Assembly (NCBI GenBank): GCA_913061315.1 | Contig: CAJXUC010000015.1 | Span: 1 to 64,000 of the forward strand | Source of the DNA: an uncultured Gammaproteobacteria bacterium | Lineage (GTDB): Bacteria; Pseudomonadota; Gammaproteobacteria; GCA-001735895 | Direction: 5' to 3' | Length of the DNA: 64,000 bases | Shown here: positions 25,748 through 34,814 of the stretch, piece by piece | Layout of the letters: each line of letters opens with the position of its first letter | Numbering within the stretch: the first letter of the stretch is position 1 | Translations under genes and position numbers: made by a program | The notes under the pieces: generated by a model | Database searches by the model: none | The model's input: only the letters and a program-made list of their open reading frames with translations | Told to the model about the DNA's origin: nothing

Positions 25748-26818
25748 TTAGGCGGCTTTTTGGCGATTTACGTCCAAACGCGCATCGACCACAGAAACGG
25801 TGCGATCGACTGCATCAGACTTCATATTTTGACTGGCGGCAATGGACTGCACCAACCGATCGAGTCGTTCAATGTTGGTTGAACCGTTTGCCAAGGCGCG
25901 GGCTGCTGAAGACGGGTTCAACAAAGACAACGTGGCATTAGCATACTTTTCAAACGGCACAAGATCCTCTGGATTCGCTCCAAGAGAAACAGACAAGTCA
26001 AATACCCAGCTATAAACGGAACGAGATTCTTCAATATCGGCGTGCACCGAGTCCTTGATTGATTGGATGCCATCTTTGAGCACGCAACGATAGTTGCCTG
26101 CCAGTAACATGCTCCATTTTGCCAATGGTACAAACACAGAATCATGCACCCTGAGCTTGACCGGTAATTCCACTTCACCATCACCCGTGTCAAAGCGAAT
26201 AGCATCGATGTCCGCCTCTAACTGTTTGAGGATAGCGGTATGTGCATCTGATTCAAATCGCGCTACCTTGAAATTGGTCGGTAGTCCGACCTGAAGCAAA
26301 TTGATCTGATCAGTAGAGGGTCTGAAAGCCTGCGGGTCCGGGCTAGCCAATGTCATCAACGATGGATCCAAATTGTCCCAAACCGAAGAATCTGTATAGC
26401 TGCCTTTAAGTGCATCTACGTCAAGACCAGGAATGCGTCTCAAATAAGGCATCGGTGGCATGTTCATAATAGACATCACAGGAACAGCGGCATCGGCCAC
26501 GGCGTTTAATAGCGCATGCACTTCAGTGGCACGATATTGGGGTTCCTGCATCGCCAGCACAACCAGATCGTAATCGGCAGGATTGACCGCACCAGGGACA
26601 TCAGCAGACAGTGTGCCCGGCATGTTTCGAGAATCGAGCTCTATAGGTTCGGGCAGCCCACGGACCGGTAGGCGGACTATAGCCCCCTCTTCATTAATAA
26701 TTTTGGCCTCTTCGGCGAGGCATACAAGTTTGACCGTATGTCCGGCCAGGGTAAGTTTTGCGCCCAATAGTGAACCGTACGAAGCGCCAAGAATCAGAAT
26801 TTTATAAGTGTTTGAAAT
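25748..26818 (-). CDS. Ketopantoate reductase-like oxidoreductase, probable ATT start
   Basis: NAD(P)-dependent dehydrogenase related to PanE/ApbA. The Rossmann loop ILGASYGSLLGAKL lies upstream of the first conventional start (TTG 26767), so the gene must begin earlier. The first in-frame candidate with a ribosome binding site is ATT at 26816-26818, 8 nt after AGGAG (26827-26831), giving ISNTYKILILG. DYDLVVLAMQEPQYRATE and a helical C-terminal domain fit the family. With this start the protein is about 356 residues. The natural substrate is uncertain; opine or other 2-oxoacid reductions are possible. A mutated ATG is the alternative explanation. Confidence 0.75.
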   Translation of the reverse strand: MSNTYKILILGASYGSLLGAKLTLAGHTVKLVCLAEEAKIINEEGAIVRLPVRGLPEPIELDSRNMPGTLSADVPGAVNPADYDLVVLAMQEPQYRATEVHALLNAVADAAVPVMSIMNMPPMPYLRRIPGLDVDALKGSYTDSSVWDNLDPSLMTLASPDPQAFRPSTDQINLLQVGLPTNFKVARFESDAHTAILKQLEADIDAIRFDTGDGEVELPVKLRVHDSVFVPLAKWSMLLAGNYRCVLKDGIQSIKDSVHADIEESRSVYSWVFDLSVSLGANPEDLVPFEKYANATLSLLNPSSAARALANGSTNIERLDRLVQSIAASQNMKSDAVDRTVSVVDARLDVNRQKAA

Positions 26819-27374
26819 GCTATTTACTCCTAGATAACGAATTTGACTAGTTTGAAATTGGTGTTCGACTTAAAACCAAAGAACTAATCGGCATGTAATA
26901 AAAATTGGTCTGACCAATTTAACAAACTTATGATGACAATGCCAATAAAATTCTTATCCGACAAGAAATGAGCCAGAACGAGAGATGTAATTCAAAACTA
27001 TTGAGTCCCCAAACTAAATATTTTAGGTCGTTTTCCATCACAAATCGTCCTTAGGCCTTTGCTGGCGATTATTTTTTTTGGCCTATTGATTATCCAATAT
27101 TACCCATGCTAGTTGACTGATATGGCGTAAGCCAATGGGCAAGGTGAAGTTGTTAAATTAAATTAGGAGCAATTACGTTTTTGTCTTAATTGAGCAGGGC
27201 AAACAGGGAATGCATCACGATTTCATCTCAATTATACGCTGTGTTCTGCCGACTATTGTCTTCAGGCAAAGCGACCGGTGCTGATGAATCACCTTGGCGG
27301 ATATTTTCACCCATATTACCATTTTAATTATCGCCTATAAAAATATAGCGTTATTGGAATATCAATCATGATTC
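26819..27374. other. Intergenic region, nothing recognised
   Basis: About 550 bp between two minus-strand genes. No repeat, operator or coding remnant that I can support. Confidence 0.4.
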
Positions 27375-28607
27375 CTAATGCACCACCCTACCCCTTACTT
27401 TCAATGCAACCACCAGCATGCCTGTAGCAAACAAACAGATCACTGCGAGCAAGATACAGATCAACTCGAAGGCGACATTTTGGCTGAGTAGGTACCCAAC
27501 CAAAGCCGGCCCCAAGGCGGATGAAAAAACCATGACGGCGTTAGTTAATGACTTTATCGCACCCAAATGTTTAGCGCCGTAGAGCTCGGCCCAAAGGGCA
27601 CTAAAGCCTGTGAAGTAAAGGCCGGACGAGACTCCCATAAAGATCATAAAGGGTATGACAAAAAAAGCCTGGTTTGATGGCACTAACACGAGCAAAGCAA
27701 TGGCCAGTGGAATTAAGAATACGGGCATTATTTTACGGGCGGTGTAACGGTCGATTAACGTGCCCGAGTAGATTGTTGTCACCACCGAGACGATTGAATA
27801 CAACCAGTAGTTTCCAGTCACCCAGAGGTTTGACCAACCTTTCGATTTGGCAATTTCATTGGGGAAGAAGAACATCGCGGTAAGGATTAGTGACGGCGCA
27901 ATCATGGCGGGTAACATGAGGTAAAAGCGTGACTCAGACAACGCTTGTTTGCGGGTATAGCCTGCTTGGGCGTCGCCGTTGGCGGTTTGGTTGATGCGAG
28001 TTTGCGTTAGTTTGGCGTGACGCTGGCTGTGCCCTTTAAGTAACCACAGCACGAGTATTATGGCGCTAAAGACGAACAGACCGACTAAAAAATAGGTGTC
28101 GCGCCAACCCCATTTGGTAATGGCGAATACCGCTAACAACGGTAACAGTGCCTCACCAAAAGCGAAACCAATGGCGGCGAGTGCTATGGCTTTGCCGCGA
28201 TCATTGGCATGGTACCTGGCCATGGAGGTGAGCCCACTATGGCTGGTTAAGCCTTGGCCAAACTGGCGTAACATAAAAATGCCGATGACTAACACTAACG
28301 GTGAATAGGCGGTGCTAATGAGTAAACAAGCCAAACCCAAGCCCAACAAGCTGATGGCGGCAAACCATCTGAGATCGACTTTGTCGATTAACGCCCCACT
28401 CCAAGTGATAACAGCAGCGCTGAGCAAGGTGCCTATCATGTAGGTTTGCCCCCAGCTGCCGGCATTTAGGCCGAACTGTGCTTGTATTTCTGGACCGAAT
28501 ACGCCAATGACGTAGGTTTGCCCCGGGCTGGATAAAAACGCCATGACAAAGCCAAAGCCTAGAAATCGTTTGTTCGCCCGTGCAAATTGCCAGTAGTCGA
28601 TTAGCAT
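27375..28607 (-). CDS. MFS transporter
   Basis: 410 residues with twelve hydrophobic segments of the major facilitator superfamily. The loop 2-3 motif appears as GALIDKVDLRW and the symmetrical loop 8-9 motif as GTLIDRYTARK. FGFVMAFLSSPGQTYVIGVFG resembles TM1 of MFS members of the oxalate/formate or Mbn-type groups, but substrate cannot be told. It lies 74 bp after the hydrolase-OsmC fusion gene on the same strand, so they may be co-transcribed. The region is visibly richer in G and C than its neighbours. Confidence 0.88.
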   Translation of the reverse strand: MLIDYWQFARANKRFLGFGFVMAFLSSPGQTYVIGVFGPEIQAQFGLNAGSWGQTYMIGTLLSAAVITWSGALIDKVDLRWFAAISLLGLGLACLLISTAYSPLVLVIGIFMLRQFGQGLTSHSGLTSMARYHANDRGKAIALAAIGFAFGEALLPLLAVFAITKWGWRDTYFLVGLFVFSAIILVLWLLKGHSQRHAKLTQTRINQTANGDAQAGYTRKQALSESRFYLMLPAMIAPSLILTAMFFFPNEIAKSKGWSNLWVTGNYWLYSIVSVVTTIYSGTLIDRYTARKIMPVFLIPLAIALLVLVPSNQAFFVIPFMIFMGVSSGLYFTGFSALWAELYGAKHLGAIKSLTNAVMVFSSALGPALVGYLLSQNVAFELICILLAVICLFATGMLVVALKVRGRVVH

Positions 28608-28681
28608 GAGTTTTTACATTTTTTAATCACGCGTGGGTCTGCTTTTGCAGTTGGTATTAAGCTTGAACTGGCTTTTGGCTT

Positions 28682-29914
28682 TTACGGCTCTACCAGCCGA
28701 GTGACTATTTGTGGGTCTGACTCGAGTGTTCGGTGGACTGGGCACTTGTCGGCTATTTCTAGCAGCCGTTGCCGTTGGTCATCGGACAAGTCCCCGGTGA
28801 GGGTTATTTTTCGGGTTATGCGTTCTATTTTGTCGTTGCAACCCTCGCAGTCTTCGGCATGGTCACGTTCGTGTTCTAGTGTGACTTTAATGTCATCTAA
28901 CGCTAATTGTTTGTGGTTTGCATACATCCTTAGCGTCATGGAGGTGCAGGCGCCCAGGCTCATTAGAAGCAAGTCGTAGGGGGTTGGCCCAAGATTAGTG
29001 CCCCCAGACTTCAATGGCTCGTCAGCCATTAGTGGGTGATTGTCGCTGAACAGGCCACGCAGGAATTTCTTATCTAGCTCGGTGACCAGTACCTCGCCTA
29101 ATTCAAGCGCTGGTTTTTGTGCCCAACGGCTGGGCTGGTCGACGCTGTCTATGCCTAGGTAACGGCTGGCCCAGGCAGCGAGTGTTTTACCGACATACTC
29201 GGCATCTGCGGCCTTACTGAGTAAATGGTCGGCGTTATCGAGTGAGATAAAGCTCTTGGGGTGTTTGGCCGACTGATAAATTTCAGCCGCTTGGTCAATT
29301 GAAACAATGGTGTCGATAGGCGAATGAAAGACGACTAACGCGGCATCGAGCTTAGCAATTTGATCGGTTGAATTGTACTTGTCGATATCCTCTAACATTT
29401 GCTGTTTGATAAGGAACTGGCGTCCACCGATCCCAACTAGTGCTTCACCCTGCTGGGCTATTTTATTAGATTCAACCTCAAATAAATGTTCAACATGTTT
29501 GGCAGTCGCCGGCGCTCCTATTGTTGCGATGGCTTTAACCGATTCGATTTGATGCGCTGCACTGAGGACCGCTGCCCCACCCAGGCTATGCCCTATGAGT
29601 AATTTTGGGGCTTGGTATTGTTGTTTGAGTGCTTCAGCGGCTGATAACAAGTCTTGCACATTGGATGAAAAGTTGGTGTTCGAAAAATCGCCGTCACTAT
29701 TACCCAGGCCAGTGAAGTCGAATCGCAGCACTGCGATGCCCTGTGCCGCCAGTGCACGACTAATGCGTGAGGCGGCCGCTATGTCCTTGCCGCAGGTAAA
29801 GCAGTGCGCAAACAAAGCATAATGCGCAATGATGATAGGCTTTGGGGGTATTTCCAACAGGCCCGCTAATAAATGCCCCTTGTTATTAACGAATTCGAAT
29901 TTTATCTTGCTCAT
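28682..29914 (-). CDS. Bifunctional alpha/beta hydrolase-OsmC fusion
   Basis: 410 residues. Residues 1-255 are an alpha/beta hydrolase with nucleophile elbow [11 protein letters not shown], acid in [10 protein letters not shown] and catalytic His in NADHLLS. Residues about 275-405 are an OsmC/Ohr-type domain with the two redox cysteines in [15 protein letters not shown] and [10 protein letters not shown]. OsmC proteins reduce organic hydroperoxides with thiols. The fusion is a known architecture. The hydrolase may release or bind an acyl substrate for the peroxidase. Cytosolic. The MFS gene follows. Confidence 0.9.
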   Translation of the reverse strand: MSKIKFEFVNNKGHLLAGLLEIPPKPIIIAHYALFAHCFTCGKDIAAASRISRALAAQGIAVLRFDFTGLGNSDGDFSNTNFSSNVQDLLSAAEALKQQYQAPKLLIGHSLGGAAVLSAAHQIESVKAIATIGAPATAKHVEHLFEVESNKIAQQGEALVGIGGRQFLIKQQMLEDIDKYNSTDQIAKLDAALVVFHSPIDTIVSIDQAAEIYQSAKHPKSFISLDNADHLLSKAADAEYVGKTLAAWASRYLGIDSVDQPSRWAQKPALELGEVLVTELDKKFLRGLFSDNHPLMADEPLKSGGTNLGPTPYDLLLMSLGACTSMTLRMYANHKQLALDDIKVTLEHERDHAEDCEGCNDKIERITRKITLTGDLSDDQRQRLLEIADKCPVHRTLESDPQIVTRLVEP

Positions 29915-30304
29915 AGATGGGTCTCGTCTTGAAAGGGGCCTAGCTTTTCCAGGTTGCTTAGGCTATTGAAATATTCTTCATACTAACCTGACTATACACC
30001 CAGAGCTTGAGAAATTCTGAAGCCAGTACGGCAAATGGTAATTGAGTTGCTTGTCGTAGCGGATGGTTTTGGCTAATGGCTCCGGCTGAAGCCCCTAACT
30101 GTTGGGGGGCATAGCGTTGGCAATAAGAGGACCGCAGTTGGTCGACGCCAGACAGTTGTATGAAGTAAAACCCTCCGTTTAAGCCTTTGTCGGAAGCATT
30201 GCTTCAAGCACCGCACCTTAGCTGACTAGTTTAGTTGGGTGACCGTTTTTATGGCCAAAAAAAGGACCCAGAAGGGCCCTTTAAAACGATTTAATTGAAG
30301 CGGT
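29915..30304. other. Intergenic region with unassigned open stretch
   Basis: About 390 bp. On the minus strand a stop-free stretch of about 80 codons (30197 to 29962; contains GFYFIQLSGVDQLRSS and LPFAVLASEFLKLWVYS) has no start codon, so it could be a relic or chance. The terminator of the ice-binding gene is at 30257-30281. Confidence 0.35.
30257..30281 (-). terminator. Terminator of ice-binding protein gene
   Basis: Minus-strand AAGGGCCC-TTCT-GGGTCCTT forms an 8-bp stem with one G-U pair, followed directly by a T-run. It ends about 45 nt past the stop codon. Confidence 0.8.
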
Positions 30305-32101
30305 TTATTCTGCAGTGGGTGGATTCACTATATTGTCCTGCAGGGTTACTTGGGTCTGAGATAGCAGCCTACCGTTAACCTCTGCAAGTGGGTTAAGGGC
30401 AATGTGTGTTTTAGCAAGAACAACACCGATAAATTGAGCATTGTCACCGAGTGCCACATTTTCGGTTAGCTGCCAGAAGATATTCTTCGCCAAGGCACCA
30501 TTTAATATCATCTTTGTTGCGCCTGCCTGATATAAATTACCCGATATTTGAAAAATCCAAACATCATCCTTACCACCCTTAAACGTGATATTCTGATCCA
30601 TTACTACATTGGTTCCCCATCTATAAAGACCAGGCTTTAGTGTTTGTCCATCACTGATTTTTCCTGCGCCATATTCGCTATAGTCAGGCGAGGCCCTACC
30701 AGCCGCATCGGTATAGGCAACGACCATGTCGAGCACCGCATTGTCCACTTGAGTCTTAGCGTCTGCATTACCAAGAGAGCAGGCCGTGCCACCCATGCCA
30801 CCGGCATAGCTTGCGTCAACGCCGTAGATTGTCCCTTCAGATATTTCTGTGCAGTAAACGTTATCCATAAAATTAGCGGCAATGGGGCTAGAACCAATAT
30901 TGCCCGTAATTTTCGTATGATGATTGCCAATATTTGTGATGCCTGTTTTTGCCAATATTGTAAATTCTTCTGCCCCTCTGAGATTAATTGGGCGACGAAC
31001 TGTTCCAGCATAACTATTGACCGAAACAGTGCTTTCAAAATACGGCTTACAACCTTTCGATCCAATTTGGTTATCGGCCCCTAGGGTGATGGCGCCATTC
31101 GTACTAAACAGACCACCACATAATTTACCGATGCCTGTTGAAGCAGAGGCTTCACCCGTTAGTTGGATACCCGCGCCAGTAGTGATGTTGGTATTGGTAA
31201 AAAAAGTACCTATCAGTGTCGAGCCTGCGCCTATAGTGGTGTGACTGCCTGAATTAAATATAATAGTGCCATTCGACCCTTCTTTAAAAACCATTTTCAG
31301 GTTTGCACCTAAGCTAGTAGAAGTATCGACATTGATAATCCATTTGGCGTTACTTTTGTTATTGGGGTCCGAAGCATCAAATGTGAGTGTTATGCCCGCG
31401 GCCGTTGTCAGAGCGGATGCATGATAAACGCCGGGTTCTAACGTTGTGTCCACAGCAATCGTTAAAGGGAGGTCTTTCTTGGGTTGATGCTTACCCAAAT
31501 TATCTTGCTCTTGGGCCAACCTATCTTGCTCTTGGGCCAGTTTATCTTTCCAATCAGTCATCTTGCTTTTTATTTCTGCTGCATCTACGTCGCTCAGCTC
31601 CTGACCCTGAAGGATGCTTCCATTAACCGTTGCCGTAGCAGAAATGGAAGCGGAAGTTCCCGCTTGAGCATTGACTGTTTCTCCATTGGCATCACTTGTT
31701 GGACCGATTGTCACAAAGGCACCTAACGTTAAGGTTGTTCCCGCTATCACTTTGCCAGAAACAGATGCCTGCGCACCGAGGCCCACTGTGGATAAAGACT
31801 TGAGATCACCTTCAATTGTTGAAGCTGTACCAACGGCTATTGCAGCACCAGAAATAAGATCTCCCCCCACATTTCCACCCGTACCGAGTGTTAATGCACC
31901 TCCAGCGATAAGATCACCACCCACAGTTGAAGTCGCACCGAGTGTTGCAGCTGCAGCTACTTGAAGATTGCCATAAATAGTTGAATTTCCACCCATTGTT
32001 AAAATAGCGCCTGAGTAGACGGTCGGGCTAGGTGATATGGCATGTGCACTCAACACGACAGACAGTATTGGAATTAAGAGGGTACTTTTTTTGAATTTCA
32101 T
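30305..32101 (-). CDS. Secreted DUF3494 ice-binding protein with beta-repeat N-terminus
   Basis: 598 residues. Signal peptide MKFKKSTLLIPILSVVLSA. Residues about 25-165 are short GGDLxxGxxxTLGxxxxVGG repeats like a bactofilin-type beta-helix. A short charged linker with two LAQEQD units follows. Residues about 210-345 form a first DUF3494-like unit (LEPGVYHASALTTAAGITLT, STLIGTFFTNTNITTGAGI). A second, canonical ice-binding domain is at about 370-598 (FTILAKTGITNIGNHHTKIT, LKPGLYRWGTNVVMDQNITF, FIGVVLAKTHIALNPLAEV). Ice-binding or ice-adhesion activity is the family function. The gene is preceded by a cluster of palindromes. Confidence 0.88.
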   Translation of the reverse strand: MKFKKSTLLIPILSVVLSAHAISPSPTVYSGAILTMGGNSTIYGNLQVAAAATLGATSTVGGDLIAGGALTLGTGGNVGGDLISGAAIAVGTASTIEGDLKSLSTVGLGAQASVSGKVIAGTTLTLGAFVTIGPTSDANGETVNAQAGTSASISATATVNGSILQGQELSDVDAAEIKSKMTDWKDKLAQEQDRLAQEQDNLGKHQPKKDLPLTIAVDTTLEPGVYHASALTTAAGITLTFDASDPNNKSNAKWIINVDTSTSLGANLKMVFKEGSNGTIIFNSGSHTTIGAGSTLIGTFFTNTNITTGAGIQLTGEASASTGIGKLCGGLFSTNGAITLGADNQIGSKGCKPYFESTVSVNSYAGTVRRPINLRGAEEFTILAKTGITNIGNHHTKITGNIGSSPIAANFMDNVYCTEISEGTIYGVDASYAGGMGGTACSLGNADAKTQVDNAVLDMVVAYTDAAGRASPDYSEYGAGKISDGQTLKPGLYRWGTNVVMDQNITFKGGKDDVWIFQISGNLYQAGATKMILNGALAKNIFWQLTENVALGDNAQFIGVVLAKTHIALNPLAEVNGRLLSQTQVTLQDNIVNPPTAE

Positions 32102-32249
32102 GGGAGTTAGTCCTTATTAATTTTTTGTGAATTTAATATAGGCAAACCCACATAGCCTTGCAGGATTGGACTCTACTCTTAATCTTAAAAATTAAATGTA
32201 AGCAAAAGAGTCAGTTTTTGTAGGATGTTGATTACGGAATTTGTATTAA

Positions 32250-32326
32250 GTAAGATTTAACTTACAAATTTCTCATAAAGGTAAGATTAATCTTATAAAA
32301 ATAGATTTAAGCCAGATCTAACTTAC
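32250..32326. promoter_or_regulatory. Palindrome cluster upstream of ice-binding gene
   Basis: GTAAGATTTAACTTAC (32250-32265) and the perfect 14-mer palindrome TAAGATTAATCTTA (32282-32295) are followed by AGATCTAACTTAC (32315), and half sites (TTAATCTTA) recur near 32179. AACTTACAAAT is repeated exactly after sites one and three. The spacing and symmetry look like operators for a dimeric regulator controlling the ice-binding gene about 150-220 bp away. Confidence 0.55.
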
Positions 32327-32457
32327 AAATATTATGGTTATAATTAACCAATAATCGGCCTTAACTGACCGTGTTCGATTAAAGCTCAGTGACTATTAAT
32401 TGATTAACCGGTTTGGCAATTTTAGGGGATAGCGATGGATGTTGAACCCTGGGTTCA

Positions 32458-32583
32458 ATGAATGGCTTGCGTCAAGAAGTTGCTGCTGTCGAAGATCAAT
32501 CGGTTATTCACAAGATCCTGTTGCATCTCAGGTAGAACGGTGGGCTAACACTCCCTCCCATCGGATTTTTAGAGGACTTGTAA
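32458..32583 (+). pseudogene. IS91-type transposase C-terminal relic
   Basis: The frame reads MNGLRQEVAAVEDQSVIHKI then LLHLR, a TAG stop, and NGGLTLPPIGFLEDL before the final stop. This resembles the end of IS91-family (Y2) transposases (IAAIEDPxVIxKILxHL...LPP), a comparison from memory. No catalytic domain or element ends are left, so it is only a scar. Confidence 0.5.
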
Positions 32584-32929
32584 CTATATGGATAGCATGA
32601 ATATCAGAATATAAAACTATTTTTCAAAGGTTCAATGAGTCAGTGCTACCTTGTAATGATACTGATTTACTGCTGACCCATAACCTACTTCAAAATTTTC
32701 TCAACAAACTTAAGGAATGTATTACATGAGAAAATAACACGACTCCCAACACTTAGATGAGCTAGTTAAGAAAATTCAAAGCAGACTTTAGACGCCGTTT
32801 GTAATTGATATTGTGGAACAAATTAAAACCTGTCTTTCGGTATGAAGTCATCAGTCAGTTAAATAAAAATAAACGCATAGTCACATATTTTGCTTCCCTT
32901 ATTCTCGCTTTGTTCTCTATAATGATTGT

Positions 32930-33358
32930 ATGACTAATATATCAGAACTGTGGAATCAGCCAGCCCATCCGACACGGGTCCCGTTACCCTTTTATTTGAA
33001 TCCAGTGCAGGCTGGATTCCCCTCCCCGGCCGAAGATTATGTCGATGCGACGTTAGATTTAAATGAATTCATGATCGACCGCCCTTCTGCCACTTACTTT
33101 GTTCGTGTATCGGGTGATTCGATGATCAATGCGGGGATTAATTCGGGTGACATTCTCATTGTGGATCGGTCAAAGACCGCACATCACGGGGCTATTGTGG
33201 TCGCTCAGGTTGACAATGACTTCACGGTTAAGCGACTGCAATATGACAATGGCAAGGTTAACCTTTGTCCAGAAAATGATGCCTTCAAAACGATTACGAT
33301 CGCTGATGATCAGCTGGTGACTATGGGTGTCGTTACGGGCGTTGTGCGGCGGCTTTAA
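32930..33358 (+). CDS. umuD: UmuD-like S24 peptidase, translesion polymerase subunit
   Basis: 142 residues, normal for UmuD. The self-cleavage site is Ala28-Gly29 in VQAGFPSPAEDYVD; the Ser64/Lys101 dyad (SGDSM, FTVKRL) has the same 37-residue spacing as E. coli Ser60/Lys97. After RecA-stimulated autocleavage it would form UmuD'2 and partner UmuC in polymerase V. umuC follows within two bases. No clear ribosome binding site and no recognisable LexA box precede it, which is unusual for an SOS gene. Confidence 0.93.
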   Translation: MTNISELWNQPAHPTRVPLPFYLNPVQAGFPSPAEDYVDATLDLNEFMIDRPSATYFVRVSGDSMINAGINSGDILIVDRSKTAHHGAIVVAQVDNDFTVKRLQYDNGKVNLCPENDAFKTITIADDQLVTMGVVTGVVRRL

Positions 33359-33359
33359 T

Positions 33360-34595
33360 GTGATAGCGTTAATTGATATTAATAATTGCTATGTGTCTTG
33401 TGAACGAATTTTTCAGCCTGAACTGAACAATAAACCGGTGATTGTGCTCAGTAATAACGATGGCTGTGCTATCGCTCGTAGCAATGAGGCGAAGGCACTT
33501 GGCATTAAAATGGGACAGCCACTGTTTCAACTAACCGATATTATCAAGCGCCATGATGTTCGTGTGCGTTCTGCCAACTTCACTTTGTATGGTGATATGA
33601 GCCATCGAATTATGACAATAATTGCAGAACTAACGCCCAAAATTGAAATCTATAGTATTGATGAGTGCTTTGTTGATGTCACCGGTATGCCAGATGTTGA
33701 AGCTTGGTCAAAAACACTGAGAAAGACGATATACCAGTGGACAGGGCTGCCAGTTTCTATTGGTATCGCACGGACCAAAGTATTGAGTAAGCTGGCTAAC
33801 AAAGTGGCTAAATCATGTTCGGGAGTTTATCTGATATCAGCCCATGATGAGCGAGACATTCTAGCAGTGACGAAGATAGATGATTTATGGGGCATCGGTA
33901 AGAAGCTGTCAATTCGGTTAAAATTAATGGGTATCTATACTGCAATGCAGCTTGTTAATTCACCGGATCAATTAGTCAAAGATAAATTTTCAGTGGTACT
34001 TTCAAGACTCCAAAAAGAGCTGCGAGGCGAATCAGTGTTCGCTTTAGATGACCACATTGAAGCTAAAAAACAAATTGTTTGTAGCCGATCATTTGGCCAT
34101 TTAATTACTGATAAGGATCAACTACATCAGGCGTTATTACGGTTTGTTAGCCTCGCTACAGAAAAACTGCGGCGTCAAAAAAGTGAGGCGCGTTGTTTGC
34201 AAGTGGTTATCAATACGAACCCCTATTCAAAAAACGCTAAGCAATACCATCGGTCTGCTTGCGTGATACTTCCAACGCATACTGCAAATACAACCGTCAT
34301 TGCTCGGTATGCAACTCAGCTTTTAAACCAGCTATTTAGACCCAATTATGAATACCAACGAGCCGGCATTATGCTCATGGATATCGCACCCGCTCAATGC
34401 CACCAGTACGACTTGATTGAGGCTCCATCGAATGATCCCTTAGACGAAGTGAAGGATATGATCAATCGTCGATTTGGCCGTAATAAAATAATGCCAGCGA
34501 GGTTAGTTGCTAAAAAGCAGCCGTGGGAAATGCGTCAAGATATGTTGTCAAAAAAGTTTACTACGCGCTGGATTGACTTACTAACAGCAAAGTAA
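33360..34595 (+). CDS. umuC: UmuC, Y-family DNA polymerase V catalytic subunit
   Basis: 411 residues from GTG 33360, which gives MIALIDINNCYVSCERIFQP, aligned with E. coli UmuC MFALCDVNAFYASCE. The longer GTG at 33327 lies inside umuD and is less likely. Catalytic motifs: metal Asp in ALIDIN, SNNDGCAIARSNEAK and YSIDECFVD (acidic pair), then GIARTKVLSKLANKVAK and the HhH region DLWGIGKKL. It performs error-prone bypass of lesions with UmuD'. Confidence 0.95.
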   Translation: MIALIDINNCYVSCERIFQPELNNKPVIVLSNNDGCAIARSNEAKALGIKMGQPLFQLTDIIKRHDVRVRSANFTLYGDMSHRIMTIIAELTPKIEIYSIDECFVDVTGMPDVEAWSKTLRKTIYQWTGLPVSIGIARTKVLSKLANKVAKSCSGVYLISAHDERDILAVTKIDDLWGIGKKLSIRLKLMGIYTAMQLVNSPDQLVKDKFSVVLSRLQKELRGESVFALDDHIEAKKQIVCSRSFGHLITDKDQLHQALLRFVSLATEKLRRQKSEARCLQVVINTNPYSKNAKQYHRSACVILPTHTANTTVIARYATQLLNQLFRPNYEYQRAGIMLMDIAPAQCHQYDLIEAPSNDPLDEVKDMINRRFGRNKIMPARLVAKKQPWEMRQDMLSKKFTTRWIDLLTAK

Positions 34596-34814
34596 CTGGC
34601 AACGAATGATCCTCTATTACTGACTATTTTCTTTCACTATGACTGATCAATTAGCACCGAGTTACAGTAGTATTCAGTAGTTAGGCCAGAGAGGGACATT
34701 TTTCTCCTCGTGACTACAAGAGCCTTTACTTATCTGTGCGTATAATTAAACCGTAATATGGAATGCTCTGTTGTTTGCCATATCGATCATTAGGTTATTT
34801 GAGAGGATTTCCAT

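Larger units (their letters stand above)
32102..32929. other. Long intergenic region with operators and gene relics
   Basis: About 830 bp. Left: palindrome cluster. Middle: a transposase relic (32458-32583). Right (about 32725-32850): a stop-interrupted plus-strand frame (SQHLDELVKKIQSRL, TPFVIDIVEQIKTCLSV) that looks like a second decayed gene of unknown kind. I saw no convincing LexA box ahead of umuD. Confidence 0.4.

Noticed and set aside
30091..30111. Integron attC-like palindrome (GCCCCTAAC near GTTGGGGGGC)
   Set aside because: The arms are too close together and lack the two-site attC layout; no integrase is near.
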